Part shown: in pieces, positions 1-5,227 of the stretch
Position numbering within the stretch: position 1 is the first letter of the stretch
Layout: every line of letters starts with the position of its first letter
Assembly (NCBI GenBank): GCA_964613385.1
Contig: CAZTGZ010000084.1
Span: 1-5,227 of the forward strand
DNA from: CAZTGZ01 sp964613385
GTDB lineage: Bacteria > Bacteroidota > Bacteroidia > NS11-12g > UBA9320
Direction of reading: 5' to 3'
Length of the DNA: 5,227 nucleotides
The notes under the pieces: model-generated
What the model was told of the DNA's origin: nothing
Seen by the model: the letters and a program-made list of their open reading frames with translations, nothing else
Databases searched by the model: none
Translations under genes and position numbers: made by a program

Positions 1-71
1 CCAACTCCAAGATCATTCCGCATTTAGGGGGTCAATATGGTCCGGAATATCCAGACTGGATAAAATATTAA
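1..71 (+). CDS. C-terminal end of an upstream gene (partial, unidentified)
   Basis: The frame whose first full codon is at base 3 is open from the window edge to TAA at 69-71 and gives 22 residues ending in PEYPDWIKY. Of the three plus-strand frames, this one reads most like protein, with Gly/Pro/Tyr/Trp residues and no odd composition. One other frame is blocked by TAG at about 25-27. The third stays open slightly longer but looks less protein-like. The stop falls in the 5' arm of a strong inverted repeat followed by a T-run, as expected for a gene end just before its terminator. The fragment is too short to assign a family, so no function is proposed. It could also be chance open sequence. 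Confidence 0.5.
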   Translation, partial: NSKIIPHLGGQYGPEYPDWIKY

Positions 72-101
72 CTCTATATGATAGATAGAGTAAATATTTT
101 A
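61..101 (+). terminator. Long AT-rich inverted repeat, probable intrinsic terminator of the upstream gene
   Basis: Bases 61-77 pair with 85-101 at 16 of 17 positions. The inner arm is ACTCTAT (71-77) against ATAGAGT (85-91), then comes one A/A mismatch (70/92), then a 9-bp A/T-only outer arm. The loop is 7 bases (78-84). The 3' arm ends in a T-run (97-100), and the 5' arm is A-rich, so the element could terminate in both directions. It starts at the last codons of the upstream partial gene and contains its stop. Because a -7-like promoter box follows at once, the same repeat may also be a regulator site centred near -33 of the porin promoter. The two roles cannot be separated from sequence alone. 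Confidence 0.6.
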
Positions 102-102
102 A

Positions 103-110
103 TACTTTTG
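103..110 (+). promoter_or_regulatory. Bacteroidota-type -7 promoter box for the porin gene
   Basis: TACTTTTG matches the Bacteroidota housekeeping -7 consensus TAnnTTTG exactly. The box ends 16 bases before the GTG start, so transcription would begin around base 114-118 with a very short leader. No TTG-containing -33 element is seen at the usual distance. The nearest resemblance is ATG at 78-80, which lies in the loop of the inverted repeat. A promoter with a good -7 and a poor -33 would fit activator dependence, but that is inference. One 8-bp match in AT-rich DNA can arise by chance. Confidence 0.4.
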
Positions 111-126
111 CTCACTAAATCAAAAA

Positions 127-1590
127 GTGAAAGTGGGCAAAGTCAATAACACGCTAGTAATTATTGTCCTATTGATACAGCCAATATTAATTTTAGCAAT
201 ACAAGCACAGGACTCTCTTCAAAGTGCCTACTATGTCGAAGCGGGTTCATACGGCACAAAGCGGGAAACCGATCCGCCCTCTTATGTTAGAAACCTCAGC
301 AATACAGGGCTAGAAGGAACTGAGAACATTGATTGGCTGGATGTGGGATTAGACTATAGAGCACGATTTGAGATCCGGCATCAGGATATCAGAAGGCCCG
401 AAATTGGCATAGATTACCCTTTATTACTTAGATCTAGGGCATATCTAGGAGTGAAAAACCTCATCGATCCGTTCCGTTTTGTCCTTGAATTTGCAGATGC
501 ACACCGTGTAAATGGAAAGTTTGCACCTGACAACAGGGACTTTAACCGGGTGGAGCTGATCCAAGCTTATGCAGAGCTTCATTTTAAAGAGGCATTGGTG
601 AAAGACGATCTTGGAAACTCAAGACCTATTATCATTAGATTAGGCCGTCAGGCCTTTGAGTTTCTAGATCGCAGATTGATCTCTCTCAATAGTTGGCGAA
701 ACACTACAAATAATTTTCTGGGGTTCAGTGCTGCTCTGGGACAAGAAAAAAACGATTGGCAGGTAGATGTGTTGTTGGTAAGACCCATCAGCAGGTTAAT
801 TGATGCGTTTGACCAGACTGACCGTAACCGTGATTTCTGGGCAATTATGGGTCACTGGAGAAAATGGTCAGATGCTATAACGATTGAACCTTACTACATG
901 GGATTGAAACAGCGACCTGCTGCTGGAAACAATAACCGGGAACGTCTGATTCACAGTCCGGAGATCCGTTTTTATGGATGGGTAAGCAACAAAAGCTTTA
1001 ATTATGATCTCACATATATCCAGCAATTCGGTAGCGACAATGGATTGGATCATAATGCGTTTGCCGTGACGGCAGAACTGGGTTACAAATTCAGCAAACT
1101 CAGGTCAAAACCAAGAGTGAGTTTATTTTACGGGTATATAAGCGGAGATAAAGATCCCAATGACCTGGAAAACAATCGCTTCGAACGTTTCTTCGGTTTT
1201 GCCAGACCCTGGTCTTCTGATGATTATATGGTAATGGAAAATATCATTACTCCAAAGCTGAAATTAGAATTTGAACCGATAAAAGACGTAAGAGTCGATG
1301 GAGGCTACAGTTTCTATTGGCTCGCTAGTGCCACAGACCGATTCAATAACCTGCTTGGAGGTTTTGACAACCGGGATGTAACCGGAAACAGTGGAAAATT
1401 TCTTGGGCAGGGGTTGGATGTCAGAGCACGTTTCAAGCCTGCTAAGTTTGTAGATGTCAATGTCGGTTACACGCATTACATCAATGGCATATTTGTGACC
1501 AACCGGCAGCAAAATCTATTGGGTAAAAGTGCCAATAGTTCCGATTTTGTTTACATAGAACTCTCATTTAATCTAATGGATCTGTTGTAG
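127..1590 (+). CDS. Alginate-export family outer-membrane beta-barrel porin
   Basis: This is a predicted outer-membrane channel, 487 residues. The N-terminus is a Sec signal peptide: Lys at 2 and 5, a hydrophobic core at about 9-25, and likely cleavage after Ala27 (AIQA|QDS). Most of the rest is alternating polar/hydrophobic strands. Features that resemble the alginate-export (AlgE-like, PF13372) family are RLGRQAFEFLDRRL (171-184) followed by WRN (190-192), the YWLASATD segment (about 397-404), and GYTHYINGIFV (447-457) near the C-terminus. The last strand is FVYIELSFNL, with four more residues after it. The start is GTG at 127. A second in-frame GTG lies two codons on, an in-frame stop sits at 100-102, and there is no Shine-Dalgarno. 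The family name comes from Pseudomonas AlgE. No alginate genes are visible here, and the pst neighbours suggest a role in phosphate or phosphorylated-solute entry. That substrate is inferred from context only. Confidence 0.85.
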   Translation: MKVGKVNNTLVIIVLLIQPILILAIQAQDSLQSAYYVEAGSYGTKRETDPPSYVRNLSNTGLEGTENIDWLDVGLDYRARFEIRHQDIRRPEIGIDYPLLLRSRAYLGVKNLIDPFRFVLEFADAHRVNGKFAPDNRDFNRVELIQAYAELHFKEALVKDDLGNSRPIIIRLGRQAFEFLDRRLISLNSWRNTTNNFLGFSAALGQEKNDWQVDVLLVRPISRLIDAFDQTDRNRDFWAIMGHWRKWSDAITIEPYYMGLKQRPAAGNNNRERLIHSPEIRFYGWVSNKSFNYDLTYIQQFGSDNGLDHNAFAVTAELGYKFSKLRSKPRVSLFYGYISGDKDPNDLENNRFERFFGFARPWSSDDYMVMENIITPKLKLEFEPIKDVRVDGGYSFYWLASATDRFNNLLGGFDNRDVTGNSGKFLGQGLDVRARFKPAKFVDVNVGYTHYINGIFVTNRQQNLLGKSANSSDFVYIELSFNLMDLL

Positions 1591-1611
1591 TTTTTTTTCA
1601 ATTTAAAACCT

Positions 1612-1637
1612 ATAAACTCTATAGAGATTATTTTTTT
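1612..1637 (+). promoter_or_regulatory. Palindrome plus T-run in the porin-pstS gap (operator or weak terminator)
   Basis: The 59-bp gap between porin and pstS contains the perfect 10-bp palindrome CTCTATAGAG (1617-1626). Outside one A/A mismatch (1616/1627), four more A/T pairs (1612-1615 with 1628-1631) extend it, and seven Ts follow (1631-1637). As a hairpin it has only three strong pairs around a 4-base loop, so termination would be weak and partial at best. TATTTTTT (1629-1636) resembles a -7 box with the final G missing, and no -33 is seen. The half-sites CTCTAT and ATAGAG are the same as those in the inverted repeat upstream of the porin, which makes an operator an alternative. The rest of the gap is A/T runs. 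Confidence 0.3.
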
Positions 1638-1649
1638 AAAATAAATTTC

Positions 1650-2609
1650 ATGAATAGAAAAATCAATATTCTGTGGATAGTGGCAATTTTGCTGCTGGTG
1701 GCGTCATGTAGTTCATCCCATAAACCAGAGCAGGGACCGGGAGGTGAACTTAACGGTACGATTTCCATTTCCGGGGCATTTGCACTCTATCCTCTGGTCA
1801 ATGTTTGGGCCGAGGATTTTCGTAAAGAAAACCCAGGTGTCAAATTTAATATCTCTGCAGGAGGCGCAGGCAAGGGCATGGCTGATGTTCTTGGTGGTGC
1901 CATTGACCTGGGCATGTTTTCACGTGAGATAATGGACAGTGAGAAAGAAAAAGGTGTTTGGTGGGTGTCGGTGACTAAAGATGCAGTGATCCCAACTATC
2001 AGTGCCAGGAATCCCATACTGGGAGAGTTGAAGCAAAAAGGATTGACCCGGTCCGAACTTGCAGGTTTTTTCCTCTCGAAGGATCGACATCAATGGAAAT
2101 CTTCGGAACATCAGGTTTCGGTGTTCACCCGGTCAGACGCATCCGGTGCAGCGGCTACCTGGGGTCAATACCTGGGGGCACCTGGCCAGGAGGAGCTTCA
2201 GGGGATAGCCGTATATGGCGATCCTGGTTTGGCCGAGGCGGTCAAACACGACCCTTTGGCCATTGGCTTTAATAATGTGATTTACGTCTATGATCTCCAT
2301 AGTGGCCATAAATACGAGGGAATGGAAGTGGTTCCCATCGACATCAATGAAAATGGTCAAATTGATCCGGAGGAGGACTTTTATAGTAGCCTGGAAGAGA
2401 TCACTACAGCTATTGCCAACGGACGGTATCCATCGCCACCTGCCCGTGAGCTTTACCTCATTTCCAACGGTAAGCCTCAGAATCCGCTGGTCATCGCTTT
2501 TTTAGACTATGTCTGGAGCCAGGGCCAGACTCATGTGGAAGCCAACGGATACATTAAGTTAAGTCCTGATGTGATCGCAGATCAAAAAACAAAACTATTC
2601 GGCGAGTGA
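1650..2609 (+). CDS. pstS: Phosphate ABC transporter substrate-binding lipoprotein, PstS family
   Basis: This 319-residue protein would capture phosphate in the periplasm and hand it to PstC/PstA. The N-terminus is a lipoprotein signal (hydrophobic 7-18, lipobox VASC with Cys20), so the mature protein should be membrane-anchored. PstS-type landmarks appear in order: SGAFALYPL (41-49), AGGAGKGMADVL (70-81), DLGMFSREI (86-94), TRSDASGAA (160-168) and the LAIGFNNV segment (203-210). The C-terminal lobe includes the motif YPSPPARELYLISNGKP (260-276). Two oddities stand out. Residues 231-242 (DINENGQIDPEE) fit an EF-hand calcium loop. Several Ser/Thr that bind anion in other PstS proteins appear as Ala, Phe or Lys. 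The start is ATG at 1650 without a Shine-Dalgarno. Its TGA overlaps the pstC start. Family assignment is strong, helped by the PstCAB neighbours. Phosphate as ligand is likely but not proven. Confidence 0.9.
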   Translation: MNRKINILWIVAILLLVASCSSSHKPEQGPGGELNGTISISGAFALYPLVNVWAEDFRKENPGVKFNISAGGAGKGMADVLGGAIDLGMFSREIMDSEKEKGVWWVSVTKDAVIPTISARNPILGELKQKGLTRSELAGFFLSKDRHQWKSSEHQVSVFTRSDASGAAATWGQYLGAPGQEELQGIAVYGDPGLAEAVKHDPLAIGFNNVIYVYDLHSGHKYEGMEVVPIDINENGQIDPEEDFYSSLEEITTAIANGRYPSPPARELYLISNGKPQNPLVIAFLDYVWSQGQTHVEANGYIKLSPDVIADQKTKLFGE

Positions 2610-3493
2610 CAAGTAGATACTTTCTAGAATTCCTGCGCAGAAAATGGATGCAGGGAGCCTTTATACTTGTGATGCTACTGCCAGTTTTCATTGGTGGTTC
2701 ATTGGTGATCAAAGCCTGGCCCATGCTACATCCTGTAACATTGGTCCATATCCTTATCGGTCAGGAGTGGTTACCGAGCCAGGGCAAGTTTGGGCTGCTT
2801 CCTTTCATTACCAGTTCAGTGCTTACAGCTATGGTAGGTATGGTGGTCATGATACCTCTGTGCCTGGCAGCCAGCATCTATATCACCCAGTTTGCCCCAA
2901 GATGGGTGGAGCGCATTTTGAAATCCGCTATTAATATCCTTGCCGGGATACCTTCAGTTATTTTTGGCTTATGGGGAGTATTGTTCATCGTACCCAGAGT
3001 GGCCGATTGGGCGCAAGCTGCTGGTGCCGCCAACACGTCGGGATATTCCATTCTGGCAGGAGCCGTGGTCATGTCTTTCTCGGTGTTGCCATTTGTTCTC
3101 AACATGCTTATCGAGCTATTTAGTTCGGTAGCCATTGAGCTCAAGGAAGCTGCCCTCTCCCTGGGGACCACCTACTGGCAGGCGGTACGTGATGTGGTCT
3201 TCCGTCAGATCAAGCCGGGTATCACCGCCGCTTTTACACTGGGCATCAGCAAAGCGTTTGGAGAAACTATTGCGGTATTGATGGTGGTGGGCAATGTCGT
3301 CCAAATGCCCATCGGTTTGTTTAGTGCAGGCTATCCCCTGCCTGCATTGCTGGCCAATAATTATGGGGAGATGATGTCCATCCCTATGTACGATTCAGCT
3401 CTGATGCTCTCGGCTTTATTGCTATTGGTCATTGTAGTGGTTTTCAACTGGCTGGCACACAGACTCATCAGTCATTATCAATCTAAAGTATAA
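2606..3493 (+). CDS. pstC: Phosphate ABC transporter permease PstC
   Basis: One of two inner-membrane subunits forming the phosphate channel, 295 residues, near the usual size of about 300. Six hydrophobic segments can be seen, at about 17-36, 67-93, 106-130, 148-172, 206-229 and 263-285. PstC-like features are FGLLPFITSSVLTAMVGMVV (62-81), ILAGIPSVIFGLWGV (111-125), the EAA loop that contacts the ATPase (EAALSLGTTYWQAVRD starting at 181, ending IKPG at 202-205), and ISKAFGETIAVLMVVGN (214-230). The start is GTG at 2606, sharing four bases (GTGA) with the pstS stop. This predicts translational coupling and supports the non-ATG start. It is separated by four bases from pstA, its heterodimer partner. 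The residue order and the FGETIAVLMVVGN segment favour PstC over PstA. Confidence 0.94.
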   Translation: MTSRYFLEFLRRKWMQGAFILVMLLPVFIGGSLVIKAWPMLHPVTLVHILIGQEWLPSQGKFGLLPFITSSVLTAMVGMVVMIPLCLAASIYITQFAPRWVERILKSAINILAGIPSVIFGLWGVLFIVPRVADWAQAAGAANTSGYSILAGAVVMSFSVLPFVLNMLIELFSSVAIELKEAALSLGTTYWQAVRDVVFRQIKPGITAAFTLGISKAFGETIAVLMVVGNVVQMPIGLFSAGYPLPALLANNYGEMMSIPMYDSALMLSALLLLVIVVVFNWLAHRLISHYQSKV

Positions 3494-3497
3494 TCTA

Positions 3498-4340
3498 ATG
3501 GGCAAAAGAAAATATTTGGAAGAAAAAACAGTGAAGGTGTTGCTGGCAATTTCCACCCTCATTATCGTGGGTGCAGTTTTCAGTATACTGGGTACCATCG
3601 CTATCAAAGGTGCACCCTTCCTAAGCTGGGATATGCTGACCAGCGTTCCCAAAGGGGGTTATTATTTTGGCAAAGAAGGAGGAATCCTTAATGCCATCAT
3701 AGGTTCACTCTATTTGGCAGCGGGGGCTTCCATCCTAGCATGCTTCATCAGTCTTCCGGTAGCTGTATTTATACACACTTATCTTGCCAGCCATCCCCGA
3801 TGGACAAAAAGGATACGTCTGACATTGGATGTCTTATGGGGGGTACCTCCCATTGTCTATGGTGCCTTCGGCTTCAATTTGATGCTTTTTATGGGTTGGA
3901 GGGCTTCCTTGTTGGCTGCCATTATCACCGTTGCAATGCTCATTAGCCCGATCATGATCCGTGCCCTGGATGAGACCTTTAAGCAAGTTTCCAGTGCCCT
4001 TCTTGAGGCTTCTTTGTCCCTCGGGTATTTTAAGGGAGAGGCTGGTTTTAGATTTTTGCTGAAACAGACCATGCCCGGAGTGGCCACTGCCTTTTTGCTG
4101 GCTTTAGGTAAAGGTATTGGTGATACTGCCTCCGTACTTTTCACTGCGGGGTACACTGATTATATACCGGAGAGTCTGATGGAACCCGCAGCCACCTTGC
4201 CATTGTCGGTGTTCTTTCAGTTAAGTTCGCCCATTGCAGAAGTAAAAGGGCGAGCATACGCCGCAGCGCTTGTACTCACTATCATCATCCTGATTATTAG
4301 CATCTCAGCCAGAATGATCAGCAAATCTCTCTCAAAATAG
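3498..4340 (+). CDS. pstA: Phosphate ABC transporter permease PstA
   Basis: Second inner-membrane channel subunit, 280 residues, a normal size for PstA. The first hydrophobic segment is at about 13-36. A short periplasmic stretch and the GGILNAIIGSLYLA motif (61-74) typical of PstA follow, then membrane segments at about 70-95, 110-131, 135-154, 193-216 and 253-273. GVPPIVYGAFGF (115-126) matches the conserved proline-glycine region of this family. The EAA-type loop begins LLEASLSLG (168-176) and ends MPG (192-194), followed by GKGIGDTASVLFTAG (204-218). The start is ATG at 3498, four bases after the pstC stop, with no Shine-Dalgarno. It would pair with PstC and dock PstB through the EAA loop. 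Nothing unusual was seen. Confidence 0.94.
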   Translation: MGKRKYLEEKTVKVLLAISTLIIVGAVFSILGTIAIKGAPFLSWDMLTSVPKGGYYFGKEGGILNAIIGSLYLAAGASILACFISLPVAVFIHTYLASHPRWTKRIRLTLDVLWGVPPIVYGAFGFNLMLFMGWRASLLAAIITVAMLISPIMIRALDETFKQVSSALLEASLSLGYFKGEAGFRFLLKQTMPGVATAFLLALGKGIGDTASVLFTAGYTDYIPESLMEPAATLPLSVFFQLSSPIAEVKGRAYAAALVLTIIILIISISARMISKSLSK

Positions 4341-4345
4341 AAACC

Positions 4346-5152
4346 ATGGATAAATCAATTATTGCCGAAGACGTATTAAAAAAGGACGAGGCTAAAGGCC
4401 TTCATAGCCTTTTGTACGTCAAGGATCTCAACCTGTATTATGGTGACCTGCAGGCACTGAAGTCAATAGAACTAAACGTGCGGGACAAGGGAATCATCGT
4501 ACTACTCGGTCCGTCGGGATGTGGCAAGACCACTTTACTGAAGACTTTCAACCGGCTCACCGACCTTAACCCGGATATTCGCACCGAAGGAGCCATTTAT
4601 TTTCAGGGAGAAAATATTTTGGATAAAAAAACAGATGTATATGCCTTACGGCAGAAAATGGGGCTTTTGTCTCAACGTCCTTTTCCCCTCCCCGGTACCA
4701 TTTCCGATAATATCCGCTATGCGCTTAAGGTGAGAGGGGTTAAAAACAAAACTGAACAGGCTGATCTGGTAGAACACTATTTGAAAAAGGCAGCCATTTG
4801 GGAAGAAGTAAAAGCGCGGCTTAATACACCAGCCAGCCAGCTGTCGATCGGCCAGCAACAACGTCTATGCCTTGCCCGGGGACTTTCCATTGAGCCCCGG
4901 GTTATTTTGGCTGACGAGCCTACCTCCGCACTTGACCCGATTTCCAGTGGAAAAATTGAAGAGCAACTCATGGAACTGCGCAAAGACTATGCAGTAGTGC
5001 TGGTCACGCATATGCTGAGACAAGCCAAACGTTTGGCAGACTATGTAGTCTTCATGTATTATGGGGAGATCGTGGAGAAAGGGAGGCCGAAAGTGGTTTT
5101 TGAATCTCCGAAAAGCGATATTTTCAAGGAGTACCTGGAGGTGGGACATTGA
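4346..5152 (+). CDS. pstB: Phosphate ABC transporter ATPase PstB
   Basis: Cytoplasmic ATP-hydrolysing subunit driving phosphate import, 268 residues against roughly 250-260 usual. The extra length is a polar N-terminal stretch of about 20 residues before LYVKDLNLYYG. Motifs seen: Walker A GPSGCGKTT (55-63), Q-loop Gln110 in LLSQRPFPLPGTISDNI, signature LSIGQQQRLCLARGL (166-180), Walker B VILADEPTSALDP (186-198) with Asp190 and catalytic Glu191, and H-loop His222 in VTHMLRQA. DLNPDIRTEGAIYFQGENI (73-91) and FMYYGEIVEKG (236-246) are PstB-specific in style and separate it from other ABC ATPases. The signature has Ile where LSGGQ has its first Gly. All catalytic residues are present, so it should be active. 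The start is ATG at 4346, five bases after the pstA stop. The stop TGA may overlap a following TTG start. Confidence 0.95.
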   Translation: MDKSIIAEDVLKKDEAKGLHSLLYVKDLNLYYGDLQALKSIELNVRDKGIIVLLGPSGCGKTTLLKTFNRLTDLNPDIRTEGAIYFQGENILDKKTDVYALRQKMGLLSQRPFPLPGTISDNIRYALKVRGVKNKTEQADLVEHYLKKAAIWEEVKARLNTPASQLSIGQQQRLCLARGLSIEPRVILADEPTSALDPISSGKIEEQLMELRKDYAVVLVTHMLRQAKRLADYVVFMYYGEIVEKGRPKVVFESPKSDIFKEYLEVGH

Positions 5153-5227
5153 TCATCACACACAGGTCATCACACCAGACCTATATTAAGGATCCTGGGG
5201 GGAAATACATTATTTCTGAAAGAGGTA
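5149..5227 (+). CDS. Possible start of a downstream gene (partial, TTG start, unidentified)
   Basis: TTG at 5149-5151 overlaps the pstB stop (TTGA), the same 4-bp arrangement as the GTGA link between pstS and pstC. The frame stays open for 26 codons to the window edge. The peptide is plausible (…HQTYIKDPGGKYIISERG) but I recognise no family, and it does not look like the PhoU start I would expect after pstB. The 75 bases after pstB contain no ATG or GTG. The pstB frame is also open past its stop to the edge, so openness alone is weak evidence. The real next gene may begin beyond the window. Confidence 0.25.
   Translation, partial: MIITHRSSHQTYIKDPGGKYIISERG
5153..5175 (+). repeat. Short direct repeat TCATCACAC after pstB
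   Basis: TCATCACAC occurs at 5153-5161 and again at 5167-5175, a 14-base period, with a 6-base spacer. A small inverted repeat, AGGTC (5164-5168) with GACCT (5178-5182), overlaps it. No T-run follows, so it is not a convincing terminator. The two copies could be a tandem binding site, coding repetition if the TTG frame is real, or chance. Confidence 0.3.

Noticed and set aside
1591..1598. Run of eight Ts right after the porin stop, as a possible terminator
   Set aside because: No GC-bearing hairpin precedes it in the last codons of the porin gene, so it lacks the stem of an intrinsic terminator.
2878..3171. Minus-strand 97-residue open frame inside pstC
   Set aside because: It is antisense to conserved PstC membrane segments and shows no signal or domain of its own.
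3857..4156. Minus-strand 99-residue open frame inside pstA
   Set aside because: It lies fully within a well-supported permease gene, its peptide has no recognisable motif, and it is explained as an antisense shadow of the codon pattern.
2606..4340. Molybdate, tungstate or sulfate transporter instead of phosphate
   Set aside because: Two different permeases with PstC- and PstA-type motifs, a PstB-style ATPase and a PstS-type binding protein in canonical order fit the phosphate family best.
4865..5149. Minus-strand 94-residue open frame inside pstB
   Set aside because: It runs antisense to the Walker B and H-loop region of PstB, with Cys/His/Phe-rich composition and no promoter; treated as a shadow.
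5164..5182. AGGTC/GACCT inverted repeat after pstB as an operon terminator
   Set aside because: Only five pairs around a 9-base loop and no following T-run, and an open frame continues through it.

Overview
The window reads as one plus-strand block of five complete genes: an outer-membrane beta-barrel porin of the alginate-export family, followed by a high-affinity phosphate ABC transporter in the order pstS, pstC, pstA, pstB. The organism is most likely a member of the Bacteroidota. The reasons are that the starts lack Shine-Dalgarno sequences, a TAnnTTTG-type -7 box lies upstream of the first gene, the intergenic DNA is very AT-rich while coding DNA is moderate in GC, and the PstS belongs to a lipoprotein subfamily I associate with that phylum (from memory, not a search). 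Genus cannot be told.

Layout. Bases 1-71 probably hold the last 22 codons of an upstream plus-strand gene. Its stop lies inside a long imperfect inverted repeat (61-101), probably its terminator. A -7-like promoter element (103-110) follows immediately, then the porin gene (127-1590, GTG start). A 59-bp AT-rich gap with a perfect 10-bp palindrome (1617-1626) separates the porin from pstS (1650-2609). pstS overlaps pstC by 4 bp (GTGA), pstC and pstA are 4 bp apart, and pstA and pstB are 5 bp apart, so the four pst genes almost certainly form one translationally linked operon. After pstB only 75 bases remain. They hold no ATG, but a frame starting at an overlapping TTG stays open to the window edge. 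phoU, a common next gene, cannot be recognised.

How the genes work together (inferred from families). The porin would admit solute across the outer membrane. The PstS lipoprotein would capture phosphate in the periplasm and deliver it to the PstC/PstA channel, and PstB would drive import with ATP. No wholly new system is visible. The points most worth a second look are the alginate-export-type porin beside pst, a PstS with an EF-hand-like calcium loop and altered anion-binding loops, and a half-site (CTCTAT/ATAGAG) shared by the two intergenic regions.
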